Part shown: piece by piece, positions 9,723-18,761 of the stretch
Layout: every line of letters begins with the position of its first letter
How positions within the stretch are numbered: position 1 is the first letter of the stretch
Source: Saccoglossus kowalevskii
Lineage: Eukaryota > Hemichordata > Enteropneusta > Harrimaniidae
Direction of reading: 5' to 3'
Length of the DNA: 18,761 nt
Assembly (NCBI RefSeq): GCF_000003605.2
Contig: NW_003121418.1
Location: forward strand, 35,168-53,928
Program-made: the position numbers and the translations under genes
Notes under the pieces: generated by a model
What the model saw: only the letters and a program-made list of their open reading frames with translations
Databases searched by the model: none
What the model was told of the DNA's origin: nothing

Positions 9723-9770
9723 CTTTCGTTGCGTAAAACTAGCTTTCGACAACCTTCCAGTGCTGTAGGT

Positions 9771-10073
9771 TCATTTTCCGGTCACAAAAAAGGTATTTGT
9801 GATCGGTAGATTGGTCGATAGATGTTTTAGCTGCTTACAATCATGAAAACTGCAGAATGGTTCTCCGCCATAAATTTGTAGGCGGGTGTCGACCCCTCGG
9901 TCTATGCGACTTCTCAGGACTGTAGAGGCCGAATGATTAACGGAAATAGGCCAACCGACAGGACTGTACTCAGGGCTAGTTTCATGGGTTAATAGGCCAC
10001 TCTTTTGCTTCAATTCCAACCATATCTCTGGAAATATCACTTGCCATTTATCATCAATATTTCGATATCCCAC
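9771..10073 (-). CDS. Unrecognised 100-codon ORF, doubtful
   Basis: The minus-strand frame starts MGYRNIDDKWQVIFPEIW and ends FFVTGK. It is rich in tryptophan and proline and covers a locally GC-richer stretch (about 9850-9990), which is why it stands out. I recognise no domain, signal peptide or membrane segment, and no consensus splice sites bound it. It could be a remnant of a repeat or an isolated exon. Its neighbour to the left is the foldback element. Confidence 0.15.
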   Translation of the reverse strand: MGYRNIDDKWQVIFPEIWLELKQKSGLLTHETSPEYSPVGWPISVNHSASTVLRSRIDRGVDTRLQIYGGEPFCSFHDCKQLKHLSTNLPITNTFFVTGK

Positions 10074-10079
10074 AATGTT

Positions 10080-11857
10080 TTGATTGCGTGTCTGGTAATT
10101 CTAACTAACTACTATTTCGCAAAATTTGACCAGCCTTGCTTCCACTAGTCATTTAAGTCAACTCCCATATTGTCATTCACAGTGAAGGGTAATGCAGATA
10201 AATTGTAAATTACACAGAGGTAACACTACAATACATTTCCGTTTACATTTCCTTGTATTACATAACATTCTTTGTGCTGAGGCAGTTATGGTTCAACACC
10301 ATCACCAGTTCTCTTCCAACTTGAAGTTATTATTCATTGCCTACATCAGTGACTTCAAAATACATGTTTCAATCCCAGGAATTTCACTTGCTATTAATTG
10401 CATGGGACTGCCAGTCTTTCATGATTTTCTATTGTAATATCAATGTTGCGATTACTCTGAACATGAAGCTATAACCACAGACCGTCTAGGTGCTGTAATT
10501 AAACCCTTGTATAAGCACCGGTTAGACAGGCTTGAACTATGCATGTGAAGCTAGCCGAGAGGTATATCCAATCCTATAGATTTCTCATTGTTTGGTAACT
10601 ATTTGCTGCAAATGCAACAAAAATCAATATAAAAATATTACCTAAACAGCATTCTGCAGGTTACTTGTTATTATACATATTTTCCTTCCAATGATACAGC
10701 GTTAGAATGCCGAAATCCAAAATTTTTAGAACAGAATCAGCGAACTTCTTTGTGTGGAGTCCGGTCAAACTCTGGTGGCAGCCATGTTTGTTTCTATTAT
10801 TACAGAACACTCACGCGCGTAATCATCCGATATTTATAATTGATATCTCCTAATATGGTAGGATGGAAATACCCCGTAAAATGCCGCAAAATTACGACAT
10901 GCTTCAGTTCTGAGAGTTGTCAGTTCCATTTGGAGTTATAATGTTATGGTTTCCCATTCAAGTATGTGACTTGCATCGAAACAGCCAGCAGCTGCAAATA
11001 TACAAACGAAATCTGCAAGAACAATAAATGTATTAGTCAACATGGGTTGTTCAGCTCACATGGACACAATATATGTCTCACAGCCAGAACTTGAAGTTAG
11101 TTTGGGAGTTGAGCTGGAAATCAATTTTAATAATAGAATTTGGCAATCAAATATCATGGTTAATGAGCATAATCAACCAACTATATTTAGGTCCAGGTCG
11201 GATTGTTATCGCAAAACAATAAGAAAGGCTGACATACTAATTCGATTCATATAAATTCAATAGACATATGAATTTAAACAAAACACAATGATCAAAAAAA
11301 ATTGACGCGGGATAAAGCATAGTTGCACACATGCATAGGTCGATGTGTACAGTATAACAGTAATAAATACGCTACATGAGATGAACCGATCAGATTTGGA
11401 GCATTCAAACAAATTAATGTACTAACGAATGACATATGCTCACTGTTTTCATCATAATCTTGTGAACAAAATGTTGTGCCTCGCTTGGCTGACACAAAGT
11501 TTGACCCAAAAGAATACACATTAGTTTCTTACAGATAGTCCAGCTCTATTCAACCAAACCGTCAGCTGAGACGAAGCCTTGCTGCCCCCATCTCTTCTTT
11601 TGCTGTTACAAAATCCTACAAACTCTACAATACAACTCTTGAGTGTGACGGAGTAAAGATATGGTTAGCCAATTGTTATTATTATTACGTGATTACCAAG
11701 GACTGTTAAATCATTGCGAAGATGCCACTACTAAAAAAATATAGTAAACAATTTATTTATAATTTTTTTTGTAATAAATGTTTATAATTCAAACAAGTTG
11801 TTGATCTTAAACAATACTGCAGTGTCGTGTGAACCAAAATGTGTATACATGATTTCG
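10080..11857. other. Region without a supportable gene
   Basis: Several frames of 60-81 codons are open, including a plus-strand one starting MGCSAHMDTIYVSQPELE at 11042 in reasonable start context (CAACATGG). None shows a recognisable domain or clear splice borders. A short GC-richer patch at 10750-10820 (GGTCAAACTCTGGTGGCAGCC) may be an old repeat. Nothing else stands out. Confidence 0.5.
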
Positions 11858-12164
11858 TTAAAGCGCGGTAGTCGTCGCGCTGCGCATGTGCGAGATATGT
11901 GGGTCACATATAAACAAAGATGGCGAACTTGACTGTTGCACAGATCAACGAGTACCAACTGAGACGTTTCCAAGCTTTAATTAGGCAATTTTTATGTGAA
12001 TGGAAGGTATCGGAGGAATCACCGTCGGTAATCAGTGCAAGTCGCGCCCACGTCAAACCTGATACTTGTGATTTCCATTTGAAGAACGCATAGGATTGTG
12101 GGTAAATCAATGTTTATATACACAAATGTCGCACATGCGCAGCGCGACAACTGCCGCGCTTCAA
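11858..12164. mobile_element. Non-autonomous TIR DNA transposon (MITE), copy 2
   Basis: The element is 11862-12160 (299 bp), with AGCGCGGTAGTCGTCGCGC at the left and GCGCGACAACTGCCGCGCT at the right. It is flanked by TTAA (11858-11861) and TCAA (12161-12164), so one duplication has mutated. By hand count it differs from copy 1 at about nine of the first 79 bases. It is longer because it keeps internal segments that copy 1 has lost. It holds an open 57-codon frame on the plus strand. The inverted repeats contain CGCATG(T/C)GCG, close to an NRF-1-type palindrome. Confidence 0.87.
11920..12093 (+). CDS. 57-codon ORF inside TTAA element copy 2
   Basis: The frame starts at the ATG of AACAAAGATGGCGAAC and reads MANLTVAQINEYQLRRFQAL, then a polar stretch, ending LKNA before TAG. 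The composition is protein-like (amphipathic Q/R/L-rich start). Copy 1 has the same start (MATLTVA) but is frameshifted by an 11-bp difference right after it, then hits stops. It could be the truncated N-terminus of the parental transposase or a first exon captured from a host gene. No domain is recognised. The AAGATGGCG context resembles a YY1-type downstream promoter site. Expression is doubtful. Confidence 0.3.
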   Translation: MANLTVAQINEYQLRRFQALIRQFLCEWKVSEESPSVISASRAHVKPDTCDFHLKNA

Positions 12165-12429
12165 GTAACAATATTGTATGAATGTCAATATGAACTCCCC
12201 AGTTAATATGATAAGTGAGTGATATTGTTAGTAAACGTGGAGAAGACCACAGTGACAAACAAACACAAAACACTTGTCTGCTGATGAACAGGGAGAAATG
12301 TAATTGAATGGAGCTAGTTAGTCTTTGGAATAGAGACAAAGATTGTAAGATGCAGATCCTTATTATCACGATATTTGAATTGTACTTAATTGCAGTCGAG
12401 CATTCGGGGCATTGGAGCCATCATTATAA

Positions 12430-13830
12430 TGGTGGCAAAGAACAAGATATAACACAGCATAACAGATTACAAAAATGTGGTTAGGATATCTCTTGAACAT
12501 GAATATCTGTAAAATCTCGGGCGCTGTAAAAGTATATATGGTTGTGATATCTCATTGATAAAGTACAACCCAAATCATTCATGACTAAATGCGAAATGTA
12601 TAAACTGCACATTTCAATCATCTATAATAAGGCCTTCTATGCCTGTTCTACTTGGAAGTATATTATATCTTATTTTTCCTTCGTTTTTGTAAACTTACTC
12701 TAAAAAACCAGCCGTAACATTTGGCCTATGAATGAAGCATACATTCTACGTGCTCCGCTCTGCAAAGTGTCTGAAACAGTTATTGCTCAGTCACATTGTT
12801 TGACCGCTATCTTGATTTTTCTAAACCCGGAAGTGCTCAATTACACTGCTATCTAGGAATTTACGATTTCATTTTTTCTTTGGAATATGTGTAGCAATAT
12901 TCATAAAAATGAAGTTGCATTTGACATGTGTCATTTATTAACACAGTGTACCCATGTTCTAAAGTCACGTATTTTGGCTGCCATTCTCGTGGTTGTTGGC
13001 TATTAAACACACTACCAATATCTCAAGTTTCTCTTCACAAAAACAGCCGTTCTTGAGAAGATTTTTGAATATTATGTGGCATTGTTTCTTCATATTATGC
13101 AATGCATTATTGGAAATACAATAAAACGTGAATACATAATACATAAAGATATGGAGTGGCCACTCAAAATTTGTATTTTTAAACGGATTTTTTTGAGAGA
13201 AATATAGTAGCTGACAATAAATGTGGTGATCCCCCGGATCATGTGATGTCATTAAAATACCAGACAAGAAATATATATCAGAACACAATATAAGGTCATG
13301 TGTCCATATTGAAAAACAGAACTGCAATATTTCAACCATTGTTGCTGAGTTCATGTCATTTTATTAGTGTGTGAAACTGTAATATCTCAAACGCTGTTAC
13401 AATTAGGAACATGCACTCAGTGCTAAAATGCAGTGTTCTCAAAAACCAATCATTGCTGTGTTTCTGGAGGCATCAGAAAATGGATGTGGCTAACATAACA
13501 GTTTACTACATATGTCATCATCTTTCAAACATGTTTAGTTGTAATATCTTGCGTACTATAAAGGATAAGAGCTTATGACGAAAGCAATGAACAAGAGATA
13601 AGATTGACTTGTCCGATTACATTATACGGTCATTTAGTCTAGTTAATATGCACGCCATGTGCAACAATCAATGATCATATATGGTCTTGAGAATGTATTG
13701 TTATGCACAACTGTAATATATTAAGCACTATTTTCAAAAGTTTAATACGATCCAGACAATATATGTGTGTAGTAGCTCATTGAACATGACACACGAGAAA
13801 TAATCAATGAGTCATTAAAGCCGTCAATGC
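12430..13830. repeat. Cluster of diverged repeats around a TGTAATATCTCAA motif
   Basis: Related motifs start near 12507 (CTGTAAAATCTCGGGCGCTG), 12542 (TTGTGATATCTCATTG), 13322 (CTGCAATATTTCAACC), 13377 (CTGTAATATCTCAAACGCTG), 13539 (TTGTAATATCTTGCG) and 13711 (CTGTAATATATTAAGC). The last three are about 162-172 bp apart. GCAAAGAACAAGATATAA (near 12435) and GCAATGAACAAGAGATAA (near 13583) also match. This is an old tandem or dispersed repeat. A 129-codon minus-strand frame at 12965-13354 lies inside it and shows no known domain, so I do not call it a gene. Confidence 0.5.
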
Positions 13831-16800
13831 AAATTTTCTAAGAATCCCACTTTAATCTGGTGCGTTGAATATTGATATGCTTAATGTCTTTGCTTTCGGC
13901 TTAGAAAGCGTTTAATTCTACTTTTCACTTTTCAGCTGCATTTATTTTTATTAATGTTTTTTTTTTTTTTTTTTTTTTGCTTTTTTAATATACAGGTTGA
14001 CAGAGGCCGATAATATATAGTACATCTGATAATAAGACGTATTAGTCATGTTGCTTGACGGCCGTTCCAAATTTGAATGAATATTTCAGTGCTATACTAT
14101 CCATACTCTTGTGGCCTGATCATTCTGAAATGTTTGTAGCACCACGTATATTATCAATAGAAAACTTAAGCTGTCACGTGACTTTGTTTTTATTTGAAAA
14201 CTCATTCGCATAATATTGATTCTATCAAAATTAGACAAACTCACCACATACTACAAAAAAAAGTAAGTAACTGCAACCAGCGGTTCAGGAGCAGAATGTT
14301 TTGCATTGTGGAAAAATAGATGACTTAGGCAGTTTGAAAGTTGCGCCCGCCATCGATTAATTTTTAATGTAGTGATGTAGTGTACAGCGAATGATATCTT
14401 AATATATTATCTATTACCAAGACAAAAATACCCAGTTATGTATGTGACGGGTATTCAAATGGCTCAGCTTGTGAATGCACGGACGGAAGGTGCATTGTTT
14501 CTATATTGTCAATTTACTAGGCCAACCTGCAGTTAGGTTTTATTACCTGAAGATTGAAAACATTATTAGTTTTGTATCTCCACACGAAAAATCCAACAGG
14601 TACGTGATTATAACAACCACTGTTTTTTTGGAGATAGATATCTATTTCCGCTTGGCGGTCAATCGCTGTCTATGTGGTCCACCGTATGAAATGTATTTAT
14701 GAATTGATATGATATGAATGAATTACTTGTTAAGTAATTGTATAAAAATATAAATATAAACACCTGACATTTTAATTTGGGTCCATTCCTGCTACACGTG
14801 TTTAGGAAACTCCCTAGTATGCTGTACTGTAAATAAATTGACGTAAGACCTCTGAGTTGCAGATTATTGTCGCAGTGAAATTTAACACGTAACACATAAC
14901 ATTTCAATTGTGGAAAAATATTGCAAAGAAAAGGTAACACATAAATGTTTGTAGAACGGTTATCATCTAGTTACCTTTACTCTTTTCTATGTAAATAAAT
15001 TAATTCCGACTCAAGACGACGGTCGATAACAACGTGTATTTTAGCAGACAAAATTATGACTGGCGTGAATGACGTGCGCAAAACAATAATGATATGATTT
15101 CGTGTTATATATTTTTTTTATTTTATATAAATTATGATTATCTAAAAACTAAATTTTATTAGTATGGTCTGAGTATTTCGAGTATTTATTTTGAATGCAG
15201 TTAATCATTTATGATGGAATCATGTGAAATATTTCAACTAAGTTATTATTTTTATAACTAGCTAGCGAATAATGCGATTACGAGCGGGACTTATGTTATT
15301 TAATATTGTTATATATAGATTGCTTAACTGGAAAGTTTGTAATCGAACAATAACAAGATGTGAACTATAGTCATATTTGAATAACATGCTCCGTCATGAA
15401 TGCTAATGTCATAACCAGATTCGAGATTAAACGTTGGTAATGCCAGCCTACTCAAAGTTTACGTCGGTCATCCACGCTCACACATGTGGATTAATAAATA
15501 GCATAATCGCTTTCTGGTTGTCAAAAACATTTAAAATAGTATGACCATAAAATTAATGTCATTAAATCAAAATTAACGGTTTTAAACTACATGCATAAAA
15601 TTATCGGTAATATGCCATGATATCACCAGCATAACACGTGTACCAGTACAAAATACTTTAATTCATGTGCCACGCTCGAGTGTTAAAATTCAACTTTAAA
15701 ACCGTAGAAAAAAGAAACTCAAACACTCCTTTTCAAAATTGGATTTGGAAGTACTGTTTATGTCTACGCATACGCAAAATGTAAAAAAAAACAATCGCGT
15801 GACATTTCAGTATCGTGATAATTGAACAAAAACAGAAAAATAAGGTTTGAGACATGTTCATTCGTTACAGATTAATTAAACATTAAATAGTACCATGTAC
15901 TGTATGCTACCAAATAAAAGTGTAGTTGTAACAAGATAAATACATTGCAATAGGGCATGGTTGTCAAGTACAACCACAATCTACACGTATGTGGTTATCA
16001 AATATAGCTCATTCAATAAACATCACTAATTTCATATATAGATACTTTTGAATTCAAGTAGAAATGACAACATACCCAAACGATATCCAAATACATAATC
16101 GTAAAATGTACAAGGACACAAAAGAAACAAATACACAAAGTAACTGAAACGTTACATATTCAAATCAGTAAGCGAGTAATATATATAATGCACGTGGTAT
16201 GTGAACAAATACAGATTTGTATACAGATAAATTGTTTCGCAAATAAACTATGACCTTCTGACACCATCTGTGTAGCAGTGTTATTATAATACTATACCTT
16301 CAGGTACAAACATGATATACTGTCAGCTTTTCAGTGAGCAAATTCTATTTCACATGAGGCACCTGCTTTACTAGTTTGGCTGAAAACAATTTTGCATATT
16401 CAATGAAGACCCGAAAATAGCGAAAGCGATAGGAAATATATGTATATAAGGAAACACTCGGGCATAGTTGTATATGTGGGAAACTATTTTTATAGTAAAA
16501 TTAAAATCATGTTTTTTCATGAACTCTGAACCGTAATAAGCAAATATTAATTTACAAGTAACAAATTGCGACCAGCCAGGATCTGTGAATTGTTCTTTTA
16601 CTGAGAAATATATTACACAAACTCAACAAATAAGTTGTCAGTCTAAACATGTTGCATACTGCTAATGTCATATTCATTGCAGACGGTTCTTGCCACACAT
16701 TTTTATTACAAAATAGTAGTCATAGTTATAAATGTGTGTAAAAATACAATGCTTGATGGATATTGTGTAACAATGTGTAACTTTAATTTATCTTGTCATT

Positions 16801-16900
16801 TGTCAACATAGACGCACTACAAAATGTATTATTCATCTTACAGCTCCCATTGTTATCTCAATTTACAAAATCAAATATGGCACTGTTTTTTTTATCTTAT
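13830..16900. other. Gene-poor AT-rich region upstream of the membrane-protein gene
   Basis: I saw no ORF with a recognisable motif and no exon with convincing splice sites. A 22-nt poly-T tract lies at 13957-13978. The right part may hold the promoter and a non-coding first exon of the gene starting at 16903, but no donor site or TATA box could be singled out. Confidence 0.5.
13957..13978. repeat. Poly-T tract
   Basis: 22 consecutive T, followed by GC and six more T. It could be the reversed poly-A tail of a retroposed sequence, but no element body was identified beside it. Confidence 0.9.
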
Positions 16901-16902
16901 AG
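16881..16902 (+). promoter_or_regulatory. Splice acceptor directly before the start codon
   Basis: A pyrimidine-rich run followed by TTATAG ends at 16902, leaving only TTAA before the ATG at 16907. That is either the 3' end of an intron in the 5' UTR or a spliced-leader trans-splice acceptor. The TAA immediately before the ATG is in frame, which fixes this ATG as the first possible start. Confidence 0.6.
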
Positions 16903-16906
16903 TTAA

Positions 16907-16998
16907 ATGGCTGCAACAGGTGATGCTGAAAATGTGGAGGTAGAATCCGGGGAATTGGAAATTGATCCAGAAGACCTGAAAGAGAAAGCGGAAACAAT
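16907..16998 (+). CDS. Coding exon 1 (acidic cytoplasmic head)
   Basis: 92 nt. An in-frame TAA directly precedes the ATG, and the start context is AAATGG. It ends in the middle of a codon (AT) at donor GTATGT. It encodes 30 residues plus two bases of residue 31. Confidence 0.72.
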
Positions 16999-18440
16999 GT
17001 ATGTAGGACATTCACAATTATCATTGCGTACATAGATACTAATTATAGACACGTGATTCAATGGCATAACGCGTTTATTGGTCATAGGAAAAGATATATT
17101 ATTAAACATCTAATCGATTACTGAATAATTGTTTTAGGCGAACCTAATGTTGTGTAACTACATATCAGAAGCATTCACACAAATATCAACAGTAATCTTA
17201 TCATAACAAAATACATATTGACATGCATTTACATTTATGCTATAGTTTTTATACTTGCATTTTGTGACAATGAAGAATGTCATCTCGTTGTTAGGAGATT
17301 TATTGTTCATTTCGAATAATATTGTACATATTAGTATTATATTGTTTGTTTTTCTCTATCATGCAGATGGGACTATATTGAGAAATCGAAAGAACTTGTA
17401 AGCAAGGGAAAAGAAAAAATAGTAAGCTCTCTAGAAGTATACTTCCAAATCACATGTAAACACGTAATATTGATTCTCGTAGATAACCACTAAAAGTAGA
17501 ATAGAAAAACAATCGCACATCCTGTAATCACAGAGGCCGACCAACAAGTCATGTGACAATTACAACTACACTGATAAAGTTCAGTATTTTTTATGGATGA
17601 TTTAAAATGAATGACATATGATCTGTTAATTATATAATAAATATAAATAATTAATTACCAGCATCTAAATCTAATATGATAATTCCTGTACAAGTTTCTT
17701 TATCTAAGAAAACAAATCTTCAAAACAAGTTAAAATACAAGTAGTGCTTAAAAGCGGTAAATTATTGTCTGTTTTTGAATCATGTTTTCATATGTAAAAT
17801 GTTTGTTTCATAAATTATTCAAGACTGTAGAACAATTCTTATGACTTCATATATACAATACTGATCAAGTTGAACTTTCCTAGTGAGAAACTACATTGTT
17901 TGGACACGAAATCAGAAAAATTATTACATCTTAAAAAAAAAACTATTTTCTGCATGCAAATTGTATGAAAACCACACATTTCGGACGATCAATTCTTCTA
18001 CACATGTGCACAGTATTCAGACAAATGTTCGAGGAATTCCATAACATGTCGCATTTGCCAAGAGGCATAGGGTCTTTACAAAATAAAAGATATATCGCAG
18101 AAGACTCCTCGTAGTCAGATGATAGCATATACATAACCGAGCTCTGTTCTTGGAAAAAAACAAACATGTATATGCTTTGTGATCATAACACATTTTATTA
18201 TGATCCTACACAAAACAACATATTCATATCTATTCAATCAATAAACGTTTGCAAAATACAAATGATACTACATGTAAACACGGACGTTATTATTTCAGAA
18301 AAACCTCTGTTGCCCATGTACACCAGCAGGTATATTCGGCACTATAGCAGCAACGTTAGGCGTGACAGCCATTATAGGTACAATCACTGCTGTAGTTTTT
18401 GTAACTGGTCAAGGCCGAGAAGAACATGTAACAGTAATAT
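16907..18440 (+). CDS. Predicted type II single-pass membrane protein, 5' part of gene (exons 1-3)
   Basis: Join 16907-16998, 17367-17421 and 18299-18440 (289 nt, 96 full codons plus one base). Phases agree at both junctions and all borders are GT-AG. The product starts MAATGDAENVEVESGELEID, an acidic head (residues 1-23), then a Lys/Glu-rich probable helix (24-51, with KELVSKGKEKIKN), a CCPC cluster (53-56) suited to palmitoylation, and a Gly/Ala/Thr-rich hydrophobic segment (about 59-84, AGIFGTIAATLG...AVVFVT), then GQGREEHVTVI. Positive charge before and acidic residues after the segment predict N-terminus inside. Exon 3 ends with a strong GTGAGT donor, so the rest lies downstream. No family is recognised. 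Many invertebrate type II proteins carry a C-terminal extracellular domain on later exons, so that domain would decide the function. Confidence 0.72.
16999..17366 (+). other. Intron 1 (368 bp)
   Basis: Starts GTATGT and ends with a pyrimidine-rich TTTTTCTCTATCATGCAG. I saw nothing else in it. Confidence 0.7.
17367..17421 (+). CDS. Coding exon 2 (charged helical segment)
   Basis: 55 nt. It completes the split Ile codon, then encodes WDYIEKSKELVSKGKEKI and ends in phase 0 at donor GTAAGC. Confidence 0.7.
17422..18298 (+). other. Intron 2 (877 bp)
   Basis: Starts GTAAGC and ends TTATTATTTCAG. It is AT-rich with a run of ten A around 17933-17942. Open frames inside it on either strand have no recognisable content. 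Confidence 0.68.
18299..18440 (+). CDS. Coding exon 3 (CCPC motif and transmembrane segment)
   Basis: 142 nt. It encodes KNLCCPCTPAGIFGTIAATL, then the rest of the membrane segment, then GQGREEHVTVI. It ends one base into the next codon at donor GTGAGT. Reading it in this frame rather than the two others is supported by phase agreement with exons 1-2 and by the clean membrane helix. Confidence 0.75.
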
Positions 18441-18761
18441 GTGAGTTTTGTTTTATTCCTTCAACAATATATACCTTGGTGTGAAGCATTTACATGAAGC
18501 TTATCCACGGGTGACTGGTAATGGTAATCTTTACTAACCATACACTAATTGCAATCCATATGTGTCAGTAAAAGCCACAGAGGAATGTGGCCGAACTTAG
18601 AAACTTAGGACCAATTTGAATAGTGAATTAAGACTTATCTTGGGCGCAATTATTCATTCATACAATCATCTCATCTTCACCAGGTTGTGATATTATTCTA
18701 CGAAGTGTTAACAAAACATAATTCACTGCTGCTACGCAAATACATTGAATCATATATTCAA
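18441..18761 (+). other. Intron 3, truncated by window end; possible short exon 4
   Basis: Starts GTGAGTTTTG. A possible acceptor (CATCTTCACCAG, ending 18683) would open a short exon in the right phase, reading CCDIILRSVNKT then TAA at 18719-18721 and giving a 108-residue protein. The evidence is weak, and the true next exon may lie outside the window. Confidence 0.3.

Noticed and set aside
11042-11254. 70-codon plus-strand ORF starting MGCSAHMDT
   Set aside because: The start context is good and MGCS could be a lipidation signal, but there is no domain, no splice support and no neighbouring exon.
11904-12110. 68-codon minus-strand ORF within the TTAA element copy 2
   Set aside because: It is antisense to the 57-codon frame that both copies begin with, and it is not shared by copy 1.
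12965-13354. 129-codon minus-strand ORF, the longest in the window
   Set aside because: It has no domain or plausible splice context, sits in a diverged repeat cluster, and has a Phe/Ile/Cys/His-rich composition typical of AT-rich noncoding DNA.
16903-17109. 68-codon minus-strand ORF opposite exon 1
   Set aside because: It is the antisense shadow of exon 1, extended into intron 1.
18166-18444. 92-codon plus-strand ORF overlapping exon 3 of the membrane-protein gene
   Set aside because: It is in a different frame from the spliced reading and covers intron sequence. The in-phase exon with a membrane helix explains the region better.
1-18761. CRISPR array, tRNA or rRNA gene
   Set aside because: I looked for regularly spaced identical repeats and for tRNA B-box phrases of the GGTTCRANNCC type by eye and saw none. 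The spaced repeats present are degenerate.

Overview
This window is eukaryotic and looks like an invertebrate animal genome, probably an aquatic one. It is AT-rich and dense in stop codons, with no bacterial-style gene packing. The only credible host gene is split by consensus GT-AG introns, and the rest is mostly old mobile DNA. The large repeated protein family seen as a pseudogene here is one I associate with cnidarians, molluscs, lancelets and hemichordates. The species cannot be named from the sequence.

Layout: (1) 1-3353 is AT-rich sequence with no gene I can support. (2) 3354-3631 is a 270-bp non-autonomous TIR element with perfect TTAA target duplications. (3) 3661 to about 6480, minus strand, is a heavily frameshifted copy of a long repeat-family protein that ends in a cysteine-rich CxC tail. 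It is interrupted by a 465-bp solo-LTR-like insertion (4472-4936, duplication TTGCG) whose front half carries heat-shock elements and a TATA box. (4) 6480-8570 is unannotated apart from an AAT microsatellite, and has a second perfect heat-shock element at 8263 just upstream of a 41-codon ORF. (5) 8575-9150 is a degenerate tandem repeat rich in TGACG. (6) 9401-9722 is a long foldback (MITE-like) element with a second hairpin nested in one arm. (7) 11858-12164 is a second, longer copy of the TTAA element that keeps a 57-codon ORF starting in an AAGATGGCG motif. (8) 12430-13830 is a cluster of diverged repeats around a TGTAATATCTCAA motif. (9) 13830-16900 is gene-poor. (10) From 16903 to beyond the window end is the 5' part of a plus-strand gene with three in-phase coding exons, predicting a small acidic, N-in (type II) single-pass membrane protein with a CCPC juxtamembrane cluster.

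There is no operon-like cooperation here. The history read from the sequence is that a large repeat-family gene landed and decayed, an LTR element with a heat-shock-type promoter inserted into it in the opposite orientation and recombined to a solo LTR, and small DNA transposons inserted on both sides. The most interesting items are the heat-shock LTR, the TTAA element carrying a possible captured promoter and first exon, and the unrecognised membrane-protein gene at the right edge.
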